Source of the DNA: Cyanophora paradoxa
Lineage: Eukaryota; Glaucocystophyceae; Cyanophorales; Cyanophoraceae
NCBI GenBank assembly: GCA_004431415.1
Contig: QPMI01000483.1
Span: 328,556-392,555 of the forward strand
Length of the DNA stretch: 64,000 nucleotides
Direction of reading: 5' to 3'
Shown: piece after piece, positions 44,336 through 56,555 of the stretch
How the letters are laid out: each line of letters starts with the position of its first letter
How positions within the stretch are numbered: position 1 is the stretch's first letter
Notes under the pieces: model-generated
Database searches by the model: none
Seen by the model: the letters and a program-made list of their open reading frames with translations, nothing else
Told to the model about the DNA's origin: nothing
Made by a program: the position numbers and the translations under genes

Positions 44336-47300
44336 CTAGTCGGGGGGGTTGAGGTCGCTGCCGCGGCTGCGGTGGGAGCGCGCCGGCTCCGAGCGCCCGT
44401 CCTCCGTCATCGCCACGCTCCCCAGCCGCGCCGTCCGCGAGGTCTCCACCGGGGGGAGCCCCGCCCCGCCCGCCCCCGTCCCCGCCGCCGCCGCCGCCGC
44501 CGCCTCGGCGAGGGCGCGCGGCCAGAGCGCCGGCGCCGCCGCCGCCGCCCCCGCGTCCAGGCCGGCGTCGAAGACGGGCGAGACGGCGCGCCCCGCCGCC
44601 CGGTGCGCCGCCGCCGCCGCCGCCCGGCACGCCCCGCACGCCTCCCGCCAGCGCCCGGCCTCGCGCGCCGCCCTGTACCGCCCCGCCGCCTCCGCCGCCC
44701 CGGCGGCGCCGGCCGCCTCGGCCTTCTGGAGGGCGGCGGCGCGGGCCTCCCACGCCTTGGCCAGCAGCGCCTCGCGCTGGGCCGCCTGCGGGAGGTCAGG
44801 CGGGGCGCGGGGCGGGCCGGGCCGGGGCGCGCGCCGTGAGGTGGAGGATGCCGAGGGCCCGGAGGAGCGAGAAGGCGTGGGGGTACGGGATCGCCGCGCC
44901 CCCGTGGGGCGCCGCCGCCTGCTCGAAGGCCGACTCGACCTGCGGGAGAGGGGGTGAGGCGGACGGGGGGTACGCGATCCTCGGGCCCCGCGCACGAGCT
45001 CGTCGTCGGCGCACGGCTCCGCGACGGCGACGAAGGCGAGGAACTCGTCCAGCTGCGCGCCCCCGTCGGCGGGGCGCTCGAGGGCGGGGCGGGGCGGGGC
45101 GGGCACGGAGAGGAGGCCGTCGGCGTCGGCGTCGAAGAGCGGCAAGCACGCCGCCAGGTCCGCCACCGCCTCCGCCTGCCCCCCGCCCCCCGCCTTGGGC
45201 CTCTGCTCTGCTCTGGGGCGCGCGGGGGGCGGGGCACCTCGGCGGCGGCGAGGGCGTCGGCGGCGGCCTCGAGGAGCAGGAAGGAGTCGACGCGGCGGTA
45301 GCCCGTCTCGGGGTCCGCCTCGGCCGCCCCGCGAGGCGCGCCTGCAGCGCCTGCAGCGCCGGCCCCGGCAGCCGGTGCCCAGCGCCCCCGCCGCCGCCTG
45401 CCCCGCGTCAGCCCCGCCGGCCCGGAGGGGCCCCGGGGCCGGGGCGCGGGGCGGCGCACCGCCTCGGCGCGCTCGGGCAGGCCCAGGCGGGGCCGCCGCC
45501 CTCGAGGGGCCCAGGCCGGGCCCCGCCCGCAGCGTCCCGAGCAGCGAAAAGGCGCCCAGCATGCAGCCCAGCGCATCCACAGAAGGCTGCCCCCCGGCCC
45601 CGCCCCGCCCCCGTCGGCGCGGGAGGCCGCCGGGAGGGGCGGGAGGGGGCGGGGCACCTCGGGGAGCTTGCCCTTGGGGGAGGCCTCCGGGAGGCCGAGG
45701 AGGCGGGCGTAGAGGCGCGCCCGGCGGTGCTCGTGCCCCACGCAGAGCGCCCGCACCCCCGCGAGGAAGTTGCCCAGGTGCTGCCCCGGCCCCCGCGTCG
45801 CCGCCCCGCGCGCTGCGCTCGGGCGGGGGGGGGGGGGGGGGGGGGGGGGGGGGAGGGCACCTTCCTGGCCATCTTATCGGAAGGGTAGCGCGCCACGAAG
45901 AACTCGACGAGGCCCTCGACCACCAGGCGCGAGGCGCCCTGCGGCACGTCAGAGCCGGCGGGGCGGGGCGGGGCGGGGCGGGGCGCGCGTGGCCCGGGGA
46001 GGCGGTGACGGGCTCCGGGAAGAGGCTCCCGGGGCGCCGGTGCCGCTCGGCGAGCTTGCCGAGCAGGATGGGGACCAGCTTGCCCACCTGGCGGCCACGC
46101 GGCTCGCGGCGGGCGGGGCGGGGGGGAGGGGGAGGGGGCGCGGGGCGGACCTGCTTGCCGCTCATGGGCTGGCGGCCCTTGCCGACCTTGCGGAGGAGCT
46201 CCTCCAGGCTCTGCACGGGGGCCCCCGCCCCGCCCCGCCCCGCGCTCGACACGCTCTCCCTGCCCCCCCGCGCCCCGTCACGCCCCACGCGAGGAGCGGG
46301 AAGGATGGGGAGGGCGCGCCGGTGGGCCCCCGCGGGAGGCTGCTGGTCGAGGAGGAGGGAGAGGCCGCCGAGGCCGGCGGAGCTCGGGGCGCGCACGGAG
46401 GGCCCCGAGGCCGCCGAGAGGGCCACCGAGGGGGAGCGCTCGGCGAGGAAGGGGTTGGGGGCGGGAGGGGCGCGCGGGGAGGGGGCCAGGCCGAGGGCCT
46501 CGAGGTCCTCCTCCTCGTCGGGCTCGAGGACGCGGACGCCGGCGTTCGTCTGCGCCTCCGCGTCGCTCGCCATCGCCCGCGCCTCCGCCGCCGTCAGCAG
46601 GCCCCGCGACGTCGCCCGCAGCTCTCCGATCTCCCGCTGCAGCTCCCCCCTGGCCCCGCCCGCCCGCTCAGGCGAGGGGCGCGCGGGGCAGGGCGGAAGG
46701 GGAGAAGGGGGCGCGCTTGAGGTCCTGGAGGCGCTGGACGTCGAACTGGCCCTCCTCCCGCTGGAACGCCACCTCTGCCCCCGCCCCGGCGTTCAGGCTC
46801 GAGGCGCCGGACACGGCCGCCCCAGCCCGCCCGCGCGCACCGTCGGCCTCGCGCTGGAGCTGGGCGACGAGGGCGCGCAGGCGCCTGACCTCCCCCTCCA
46901 CCTGCTCCCGCGTCTCCATCGCCGCCCCCAGCACGTCCAGCGTCGCCGTCGCCACCCCGTACCCCTCCTCGTCCCCCTCCTCCTCGCTCCCCTCCTCGTC
47001 GCTCCCCGCGCTCGAGGAGCCCCCGGGGCGCGCCCCGGCCCCGCCGCTCCGGCTCGTCCCCGACCGGCTCGTCTCCCGCCCGCCCCGCTCCCCGGGTCCC
47101 GCCCCCTGCCCGCCGGCCCTGCCGGCGGGCTTCTCCGCCGCGTCGGCCTCGTCGTCGGCGGGGCGCGGGGGCCGGGCCGGGCGTGGCGAGGGTGACGGAG
47201 AGCTTGAGGCCCGTGGCGCGCGACGCCGACGAGCCCGGCCCGCCCGCCCCCTCCCCGCCCCGGCCCCGCCCCCGGCCCCGCCGCCTCGTGAAGCCCCGCC

Positions 47301-50072
47301 ACGCCGCTCGCCTCGGCCGCCGCAGGCGCCGCCTCGCCCGTCGACGCCTTCTGCTGGCGGCGCTGAGGGCGGGGCGGGCGGGCGGGCGGGGCGGGCGGGC
47401 GGGTGCGGGCGGACGGCGATGGAGAGGAGCTTGCGGACGCCGCGCAGGCTCTGCACCACCGCCCGGAACGAGCGCGCCTTCTTCCGGCCCGCGCTCGCCC
47501 CTCGGCCCCGGCCCCCTCGCCGTCGGAGGCGCCGGGGCCGGGGAGGCGTCGGGCGGGGACTCGGAGGGCGGCGAGGCGTCGGCGGGCCCGGGGCCGCCCT
47601 CCGCGTCCATGGCGGCCTTGGCCCTGGCCATCGCCGCCGCGAACGAGACGCGCCCCAGCGAGCGGCTCGACGGCGGCGGGAGCGCCAGCTTGGGGACCCC
47701 CGCGGGGGGCGCCGTCGGGCCGCCCGGCGCCGCCTTCTCCTGCTGCTGGGCGGCGAAGAGGGGCGCGAGGGGGATGGGGCTGACGGAGGGGCGGCGGGCT
47801 GCGACGGCGGCGGCGAGGTTCGAGGAGGGGCGCCGGGCGGTGAGGGGGGCCGACGGGTTGGAGGAGGGGCGGCGGGCGGAGGGGAGGGCCCCCCGGGGGG
47901 TCTTGAAGGAGGCGGCGGGGGGAAGCTCGCGCAGGACGGCGGCCGCCGAGGAGGCCGCCACGTCCTCCAGCAGCTCCTGTACCCCCCCGCCCGCCCCGCC
48001 CCGTCAGCGCGCCCCGCGGCGCCACCCCCCCCCCCCCCCCCCCCGGACCTGGACGGAGGCGGTGTTCTCCTTTAGGGCCTTGAGGCCCGTCACCGCCCGC
48101 CCCAGGTTCGTCGCCACCGCCACTGCGCCCCGCCGCCCCGCTCGCCGCCCGCCCCGTGGGGGTCGGGGCGGGGGGCGGGGGCACCGCGGGTCTTCTCGAG
48201 GCCGCGCAGGAGGTCCTCCTCCAGGTCCCTCACCGGGTCCGGCCCCCCCTCCTCCGCCTCGTTCTGCACCGGGGGCCCCGCGTGAGGCTCCGGGCGGAGG
48301 GGGGCGGGGCGGGGGAGGGGCGGGGGGTACGGGGCGCGCCGACGGGGGCAGCTCCCACCAGTTGGCCTTGGCCTTCCTCTTGCCCTTCTTCTGCGCGGCC
48401 GCCTCGTCCAGGCTCCCGTACACGCCCGGCGTCGGCACGAACGGGCCCCGCTCGCCGTGCCGCTGCCCCGCCCTCAGCTGCGCCGGGGGGGAGCGGGGCG
48501 GGGGCGGGGCGCACGCGGTCGCGCTGGATGCGGAGGTGGCCCTCGAGGAGGCGGGCGCGCGAGGCCGCCTCCTCCTCCCGCCGCGCCGCCGCCGCCACCC
48601 GCGCCGCCGCGCCCCGCAGGCCCGCCTCGAGCAGCCGCACGGCGGTGCAGTGGGCCTGGCGGAGCAGCGCGGCGATGTGCGGCAGCGTGCGCGCCGCCCG
48701 CTCGGCCGCCCCGTCGAACGCCTCCTCGCACGCCTCCAGCGCCTCCGCGCCCCTGCCCATCACCTGCACGTCCCGGCCCATCAGCCAGCGCCGGGGCGAG
48801 CACGGGGCGGGCCTCGAGCAGGGGCCGGGGCGGGCCTCGGCGCGGAGGGCGGCGGCGTCGGCGCGGGCGGCGGCGGCCTCCGGGGCGGCGATGGCGGCCA
48901 GGCGCCGCTTGAGCGCCGCGTAGAGGTCCGCGCAGTCGTCCGCCGTGTGCGCCAGCGCCTGCCGCCCGCCCCGCCCCGTCGCGCCTCGCTTGGCGCGCAG
49001 GGGCCCGGGGGCGCGCACCGCCGTGGAGGGCCGCGGCGAGCCGCCGCCGGCGCGCGTGGGCGAGAGGCTCGCGCGGCTGAGCGTGTACCCGCCCGAGCCG
49101 CCGCGCTGGCCGTACGGGCCCGTGGGCCCGGCAGCGACTGACAGGGCGGCCTCCGACTCGAGCGCGGGGCTCCGTGCCCGCATGCGCACCGGTAGGTGCG
49201 AGCCGGCTGCCCCCGCCCGCTCAGCCAGCTCCGCGGCGCGCCGGCGGGGGTGGCGGCGGGGATCGCACGGGGGTTGAGGTCGAAGGGCTCGCGGGGGCGG
49301 CGGGGGCTGGCCGAGGGCGAGGCGGCGACGACGGAGACGGCGGAGGCGAGGGCGCCCGGGACGGCCCCCGCGGCCACCAGGTCCGTGAAGGTCGCCGGCG
49401 CCCCTCCGCCACCGCCTCCCGCCTCGCCTGCCGCCCCGGTGAGCCAGCGGCGGCCGGCGGGCGGCGGGGGCGGGGCACGGGGGAGCGGGCGCGGGGCCGG
49501 GTGACGTGCGGCTCGGACTCGGAGCGCTGCAGGATGCGCTTCAGGGCGGCCGAGGAGGAGGCCGAGAGGGCGGAGCCGTAGAGCAGCTCCTCGGCGCGCG
49601 CCGCGGCGAGCGCCCCCGCCGCGTCCGCCGCCGCCGCGATGGCAGCGCGGGTGCTCCCGTCGCCGGGGGCGCCAGCCGGCCACGGTGGCGGCAGCTGAGA
49701 GCTCTGCAGGACCTCCGTGGCCGAGGCCGAGGGCCGCAGCGAGGCGAGGAGCTCCTCTGTATCGAGGTGGCTCTCGGGGCGGCGCGAGGAGATGCGCGCC
49801 GCGACGGCGCCCTTGCTCTTCGGGCGCGCACTCGCCCTCGCACTTGGCTCAGCGTGGGCTCGCCTCCCGAAACCGCCGCCAGCGACCGAGTCGGGCTTGG
49901 ATCGGAGTCCGTTCAGGGCGCGCGGCACGACTGCCGTGGAGGTGACCACATTCAGCACGGCTGGCGTTCCCAGCCGGCCGTCCGGCCCCAGCCGGCTCTG
50001 GGGCCTGTTGTCCGGTGCCTCCCGGCTGAACCAGAAGGTTGTCCCTTCCACGACCTGCCCCGCGGCCGGCAT
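44336..50072 (-). CDS. large uncharacterised low-complexity gene (possibly two genes)
   Basis: Exon chain from about 50072 (VVEGTTFWFSREAPDNRP) to the stop at 44336. The 5' part is Ser/Ala/Pro-rich with LDTEELLASLRPSASATEVL and helical ADDCADLYAALKRRLAAIAA. The middle has Arg-Arg-Pro-Ser repeats (ARRPSSN, three to four copies near 47820-47880) and an acidic stretch before ATLDVLGAAMETREQVEGEV, a coiled coil. The 3' part has VGKLVPILLGKLAERHRR, LVVEGLVEFFVARYPSDKMA, RALCVGHEHRRARLYARLLG, then DADADGLLSV with GGAQLDEFLAF, which looks like a degenerate EF-hand, and an Ala-rich helix. A G run sits in an intron (about 45826-45853). No family was recognised; the VGHEHRRARLYARLLGL pattern recalls some flagellar proteins, but only weakly. 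Start and unity are uncertain. Confidence 0.5.
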
Positions 50073-50369
50073 AGCTTACTGTGTAGCCCGTCGCGCTCTC
50101 GGCCATCGACCGGACGAGGTCTGCCAGTGCTCCGCGTGCAGCCGAAGCCGGCTGGGCGATGCAGAAGTGCAGTTCGAGTGCTCTATAGGGGTACCGGAAC
50201 GCGGGTCCGATCTTGAAAGGGGCCCCCGCGGCCTTGCGGACTGGCAGCGGCCGATGGAGCAAACGCTGTCAGGCCTAGGACTAGCAGGGAACATCGACAA
50301 GGCGAGAAGCCATACCCGCGCACCTCGATTGCAGCCCCTGTTACCCGCTAACGCTCGCTCCGCTTGCAG

Positions 50370-53300
50370 ATGCTTCCAATACCTCCGGATCGGCCTCCGA
50401 TCCCAAGCACGAGCGGGCCCGGTACACGCCGCGCCCCCGCACTTCCGGCGCCCAACGGGAGGCCCTCACGCACTCGCTCCGCGCTGCGTTTCGTGCACAG
50501 CCTACCAGGTTCGAGCCTCGAGCGCAACTCAAGCCCCGGCGATCGCTCTGGAGAACATCATTGGGGTTACGGGACGCGTCCTAGCCGTGCACCCGCACAG
50601 TGACATTGTGGTCTACGCAGCAGGCGAGCTATTCGTCTCGCATTCTTTATTCCGATCGTATCGCTGATCGCCCGCTACGCAGGCACCGTGCTGGTTCTTT
50701 GGAACTGGCGCCTTGATAAACGGGTGTTCCTGCGGGTGCGAGGCGCAAGAGCAGCGCGATTCCCGGCAAGCTTGCGACTCGGCCGCTCATTTCCAGTGTT
50801 TCGCGCAGGGCCACGCGAACGCGGTTTCTGCAGCAGAGTTCGATCCAACCGGGTCTTGCCTCGTCACGGCGGACTCGGGCGAGGAAGCGACGATGATTTG
50901 CTGGGATTTGCAGAGAGGCGCGGAGAGCTACCGCGCTTCCCGCGTATCGGAGCCCGGGTTCGTTTCGCGCCGGCTCGCTTCCTCTCCGGGTGTCTCTCGG
51001 GCCGGCTGTTCGAGCGGGGCGCGCAGGGGCGCGCGGGCCGTGGCGATCACCTCGCTGGCGTTCAGCGGAGACGCCCAGATCCTGGTGACGGTGGAGGGCC
51101 AGCCCGACGGCCGCATGTGCCTCTGGCAGTGGAACCCGACCTTCTCGTGCGGCCGCCCCGCCCCGCCCCGGCCCGCCGCCCCGCCCTGCCGGCGCGGCCG
51201 ACGCGGGGCCAGGCTGGAGGTGTACGCGCCGCTGCACAATGCGACGCCGTGCATGAAGGTCCTCTTCTTCCCCTCCTCGCTCACCTTCGTCACCCTGGAG
51301 CCGGCCGAGGTCAAGTTCTGGTCCATCGTACCCGACCAGGTCCCGCCCCTTCCTTTCCCTTCCTTTTCCGGGGCGCGCGCGAGCCGGCGCAGGGCGACGT
51401 GGCGGTGCTGGCGCGGCGGCCGGTCGGGGGGCAGCACGGGGGCGGCGGGGCGGGGGGCGGGGCGAACGGGGCGGCGAACGGGGTGCTGGAGGTGTACACG
51501 GACGCGGCGGTCTCGGCGAGCACGGGCCTGCTGGTGGCGGCGACCTCGGCCGGCGAGCTCCAGCTCCTCGACCGCACCGGCGTCTGCGTCAACGTCATCC
51601 GCCGCCCCGGCGTCGAGCTGCGCGGCGTCGCCGTCGGCTCGGAGCGCGTCGTCGCCGGCACCAGCGCCGGCTCCCTCCTCCTCTTCCACGCCGAGTCCCT
51701 CGACTTCGAGAAGCAGGCGCGCCCCCTCCCCTCCTCCTCGGCCCCCCGCGCCCTCCCCGCTGACGCCGACCGGCCACGCAGGCGCCCTTCCAGCACCGGA
51801 TCCGGCAGCGGCACGCGCTCTCGGCGTCGGGCCCGCGGCCGACGGGGGCGGTGGGGCGGGTGGTGGAGGCCGGGGCGGCGGTGCGGGCGGCGCGCGTGGC
51901 CGGCGGGGGCGAGCACCTCGTGATCGCCTACGAGGACGCCTCGGTCGTCGTCCTCCACATCGCCTCCTGCGAGGGTCCGCCGCCGCCCCCCGCCCCGCGC
52001 CGGCGCCGCCCCGCGCCGTGGCGAACGTCGGGGGCAGTGGTGCAGTACACGCTGGGGTGCTTTGGGGAGGTCTGCGCGGTGGCGGCGGACCCCGAGCGCC
52101 CCTCGGCCCTCGCCGTCGCCTCCACCGAGCAGACCGTCGCCCTCTGGGAGACCGCCGACTCCTCCGGCAAGGCCCGCCGCCCCCGCCCCCCCGAGCCCCG
52201 AGCCCCGCCGCCGGGCCCCCGCCGAGCCCCGGGGCACCGCAGGTCCAGATCCTGGACGTCCCGCAGGCGATGCACCGCTCCCTCTCGTACCTCTCGTCGC
52301 TGCCGCAGGCGGGGCGGCTGCGGGCGACGCGGCAGCGGATCCCCGTGCCCGGCGTCCCCGTCGACGGCGTCTGGGTGACGGCGGCCGAGTTCCACCCGGA
52401 GGGCCGCGTGCTCGCATGCGGGGACAACCACGGCTACCTGCGCATGTTCGACACGCACAGCGGGGCGCTCCTCGCGGCGGTGGACGCGCACGGGTCGCCG
52501 GTGACGGGCCTCTCGCTCTCGCGGGACGGCGCCATGGTCCTCGCCACGCACGCCGACGGCCGCGTCCTCCTCTTCGAGGTCGCCGCCGGCCTCCGCCTCA
52601 TCGCCGCCGTCGAGGAGGGCTCACCCGCCGCCCACGCCGCCCCGCCCTGCGGCGCCCTCATGGTCCCCTCCCCCAAGAAGGCCGGCGAGGATGCCGGCCA
52701 GCAGCGCATCCGGGCGCACATCAACGTGCTCCTCATGGTCTCCCCCCGCGAGATCCTCCTCGTCCAGGTCGTCAAGACCGCCGTCTCCTGCGAGGTCCCC
52801 TCCCCCGCCCCGCCCCGCCCCGCCGGCGGCGCCCCCGGGGCTGACGGGCGGGGCGCGCAGCGGCTGGTGGTGCGGGCCTTCTCGGTGGACGGGCTCTGCA
52901 CGGGGATGGCGGTGCACCCGTCGGGCGAGTACCTCCTCGCCGCCTCCTCGGCCGGCACCGTCCAGATCTGGCACCTCGTCTCGGGCCAGCTGCGCGGCAC
53001 CATCCGCGTCGGCCCCTCCGCCAGCCTCCTCGCCCTCGACCCCGCCGGGCTCTACCTGGCGACCTACGTGGCGGCGCGGCCGGAGGCGGGGCAGGGGCAG
53101 GGGCCGGGGCGGGGGCGGGTGGCGCTGCACGAGGTGCTGACGGGGCGGGGGGCGGGGGAGGTGGAGGGCCTGCCGGCCCCCGCCGCCCTCCGCTTCACGC
53201 CGGACGGGCACCGCCTCCTCGCCGGCTGCGAGCTCGGCGTCGTCGCCTCCCTGCGCCTCCCCGAGGCCCTCCAGAAGAGTGCGCCCCGCCGCCAGCGCCC

Positions 53301-53883
53301 CTCCGAGCGACCGCCCGCCGGCCTGACGCGGCGGCGGGGGCGGCAGACATCGCCCAGGTCCAGCAGGCGTCGGCCACCGTCCCCAACTTCTGGTCCGCCT
53401 TCCCCATCTTCATCAAGCCCTCCCCGCCCGCCCCCGGCTCCAGCTCGCCCCGCGACCTCCACGGCACCGCCTCCGCCGGCCCGCCCCCCATCTCCCTCCC
53501 CTCCCAGGCCCTGCCCCTCTCCCCCGCCTACCCCCTATCCCCCTCCGCCGCCGCAGCGGCCGCAGCCGCCGCCGCAGCAGCAGCCGCCGCCGCCGGTTCC
53601 TCCCTCGGGGTCGGGGCGGGGGGCAGCCCTCGGGGGGCCCCCCTCGCCGGGAGCCCACGCACGGCCCCCCTCGCCGGCAACGCCGCCGCCGCCGCAGCCG
53701 CCGTCGCCGCCGCCGCCGCCGCCGCCAACCCGCTCGCCGCCAACCCGCTCGGCGGGCCCCGGGCCTGGGCGCGCTGACCGGCAACTCCCTCGCTGCAGCG
53801 GCCGCCGCCGCAGCCGCCGCCGCGGCCGGCGGCAGCGTGCCGAGCCCTGCGGGGGTAACCAACCCGCGGCCGCGGCCGCGGCC

Positions 53884-53915
<32 letters not shown>

Positions 53916-54965
53916 GCAGCAGCAGGGCCAGAGGCTGCCGGGGTACCTGGGCGCTGCGCGGCACATCTTCGACGAGCCGGCGGGGGCGCCTCCGCGGCGC
54001 TCCTCCTGGTCCCCGTCCCCCAACCCCGCGGTTGCCACCATCCCGCCGCCCTCTCCGGGCACCCCGCCCCCGTCCTCCGCCGCGGCGGCGGCAGCAGCCG
54101 TCGCCGCAGCGGCGGCAGCGGCCGCCGCCGCCGCCGGCCACAAGATGAGTGCGGCGGAGGAGGCGGCGGCGGCGATGTCGGCGGGCTGGCCGGCGGGGGT
54201 CGCCCCCGCGGGGGCGTACGCGGCCGGCTGGGACTGGAAGGCGGTGGCGGCTCAGTACCGGCAGCGGGCGATCGAGGCGTACGCGGCGCAGGCTCAGGCG
54301 GCGGCGGCGCAGCAGGCGGCGGCGGCGGCGCTCTACGCGGACGAGCTGCGGCGGCGGGTGCCGGCGACCTACTCGCCGGCGGAGGAGATGCTGGCGAGCC
54401 AGATCGCGGCGTACCACAGCCCGGCGGCCTTCGCCCCGATCTCGCCCGTGCAGTGGACGGCCTCGCGGCTGCAGGCGGCGATCGCGGCCGGCTCGCTGGG
54501 CGCCGACGAGCTGGGCGGGGCGGGGGCCCTCCTGCGCCGCTCCATGACCCCGCCCCCGGGCCGCGCCGACTCGATGGCCGCCCCGTCGCCCGCCGCATGG
54601 GCCGCGACCGCGGGCCCCCGCGCCCCGCCCCCGCCCTCGGGCGGCGGCGGCTCCATCGACGAGCTCGACATGTCCCGCTCCCGCCCGTCCTCCCCTCCAA
54701 GAACCCGCCCCGCCCCAAGAACATGCCCCGCGACGCGCCCCCTCCCGACTCCGCCGCCTCCTCCTCCGCTTCGGCCGGCGCGGCCGCTGGTGCCGGCGCG
54801 GGGGCCGCCCCCTCAGGGGCCCCCGCGGCGACCCCCGGCCCGAGCGCCCCGGGCGAGGCGGCAGCGTCCGTCGCCGGCTCGCTCGCAGGCATGAGCCTCT
54901 CCGACTCTGCAGGGGCCGCCACGGGGCCCGGCGCCGGTCGCGACGCGCCGGCCGCCTCGTCCTGA
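50370..54965 (+). CDS. WD40-repeat protein of MABP1/WDR62 type with Ala/Pro-rich tail
   Basis: Recognisable exons: ALENIIGVTGRVLAVHPHSD, VVYAAG joined to TVLVLWNWRLDKRVFL, HANAVSAAEFDPTGSCLVTA, AITSLAFSGDAQILVTVEG, VLFFPSSLTFVTLE then EVKFWSI, and later WD repeats (VTAAEFHPEGRVLACGDNHG; AVHPSGEYLLAASSAGTVQI). The opening E..IG.T...LAV.P....VAY.AG..VVL.NW and a two-propeller layout fit the MABP1/WDR62 family, a spindle-pole/centriolar or JNK-scaffold group in animals. The C-terminal 500 residues are poly-Ala/Pro with YSPAEEMLASQIAAYHSPAA. The last exon frame ends GAGRDAPAASS at 54965. The intron at 50624-50682 begins GC rather than GT. The start is uncertain: the ATG at 50370 follows an acceptor-like CTTGCAG, so an upstream exon may exist. 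Confidence 0.65.
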
Positions 54966-55597
54966 GGCGCGCCGCCTCCGACCCCTCTTCCCCCGGTGCT
55001 CCCTTTCGGCTTCGCTTCCAACCGACCTTGTCGCACTTTCACAAGCACAGTGAGGCAGTGTTTTTCTAGCGGGGGGTTGCTCCTTGTCCAGCATAAGGGA
55101 TGTCCAGGCTCCACAATTTAAATCGTAGGTGGCAGGCGCGTCTGATTTTTGACGTCTGCTTTCGATTCGGGCCTGTGTGGCCCGCTTGTGTCCAGCGCAC
55201 CAGTATTTTTAAGTCTTCCATTCCTCGTATAGGCGGCTCCATCCGCACCAATTCTGTCTAATTTCAAGCTCTGGTAGTGAGAAGGCGCTGGCGCGGGGCC
55301 CGTAGCCCCGTGTACATGTATACGTACGTGTGACTCGGTTTCATGTGTATTGTTCGCATTTGGACACGTACTCAAAACGCAGGTCCGGGCTACAAGTGTG
55401 GGAATGTACACTGCGGCCGCCGCGGCCGCGGGCCCAGCCCACCAGCGAACTGGCCAGCCGGGCCCTGCGTGGCCCCCTAAGGAGAGTAATGCGCCTCCCC
55501 GCGGACACTCTGGCTAGCTAAATAGCTACAGGTGCCCGCATGCGCGGCGTGGTGCTGCATCGCGTCTTGTGGCGGCGGGGGGTCGCCTCGGGGCGGT

Positions 55598-55917
55598 GGC
55601 GGGAGCCCCTACAGGCCCACGGAGGGGCCCGACATGGAGTCAGCCTGCGCCAGGGGCGAAGTGGGTCAGATCGAAATCGAAAGGTCTTGAGATCCAAATG
55701 AAATCAAACGGGGGCGCACTCGATCGACGAGCCTCCCACCCAGAGGAGCGCCTGCGCGGGCGGAGGACGATCAGCCGCCGAGCAGGCCGACGCTCCAGGG
55801 CACCTGCGCGCGCGGTGCGCACCTGGGGCGCGTCTTGGGCGGGAGCCCCTACAGGCCCTGTGGGGGGCCCGACATGGAGTCAGCCTGCGCCGGAGGGCGA
55901 AAAAGGGGGTCAGATCG
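55598..55917. repeat. direct repeat, about 78-bp units, 240-bp period
   Basis: 55598-55673 and 55838-55917 both run from GGCGGGAGCCCCTACAGGCC through CGACATGGAGTCAGCCTGCG to GGGTCAGATCGA, nearly 90 percent identical by eye. Confidence 0.85.
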
Positions 55918-55929
55918 ATATATCGATCT

Positions 55930-56045
55930 CGGTGGATCTCGCCGGCGGGGCCTTGGGCGGGGTCCAGTGCGAGGACAGATCAGTCGCTTGAGCTCGCGGT
56001 GGATCTCGCCGGCGGGGCCTTGGGCGGGGTCCAGTGCGAGGACAG
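55930..56045. repeat. direct repeat, identical 49-bp units, 67-bp period
   Basis: 55930-55978 and 55997-56045 are identical (start CGGTGGATCTCGCC, end GTGCGAGGACAG). The second unit lies inside the USP-like exon, so the repeat duplicates part of that exon. Confidence 0.9.
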
Positions 56046-56169
56046 CTTCGGCGAACTGCGGGAGGCTCGCGATGCACTGCACGGGCGCGTTGATGTAGCA
56101 CATGTTCGCCCCGGGCGGGTTCGGCAGCCCGCGCCGAACGCCATTCTGGTCGCCCCCACGCGTTTCCAT
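55979..56169 (-). pseudogene. fragment of a ubiquitin-specific protease (C19) Cys-box exon
   Basis: From ATG at 56169 the frame reads RRGLPNPPGANMCYINAPVQ, then CIASLPQFAEAVLALD. This matches the catalytic Cys box of USP deubiquitinases (GLxNxGNTCYxNxxxQ) with the Cys kept, but with NPPGANM in place of NLGNT. A short helix follows (GEIHRELKRLI), then the reading degenerates into locally duplicated DNA. No His box or other USP part lies downstream on this strand, so it is a truncated copy or an orphan exon. Confidence 0.55.
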
Positions 56170-56555
56170 CAACAAAAGGGATGGCAAAACGCAAACGGTA
56201 GAGCGATAGCGAGCCGCGTTTGAGGGTGCCAGAGAACGAGTGCTAGCAAAAAGTGGGTGGTGAGAACCGCGGGGGGCTAGCAAAAGAGTGCCGGCGCTCG
56301 GAACACGGAATGCAAACGCGCTCGGTGACCGTAGCGTACGCGCGCATGCCGCACGGCCGCACCGAGGGAGTGTTCATCGTCGCGTCCGTAGTCTGGTGCG
56401 CGCGTCAGTGTGCTGTACAGCAACAGCAACGCGTATGGTAGTGGTAGTGTAAACTACCTCGGACTCAGGCGTATGTGGCTGGTCGGCGCGGCTAGCGCTG
56501 GTCTGTTGTTAGCGTGCAGGGGTACGCATGAAGACCAACGTGCGCGACTTCGAAT

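Noticed and set aside
44336-50072. Assignment to a named flagellar-associated protein
   Set aside because: Only one short motif is suggestive; not enough to name a family.
53413-55114. Arg-rich and Ser/Ala-rich minus-strand frames under the WD40 gene tail
   Set aside because: They are antisense images of the poly-Ala/Pro coding repeats.
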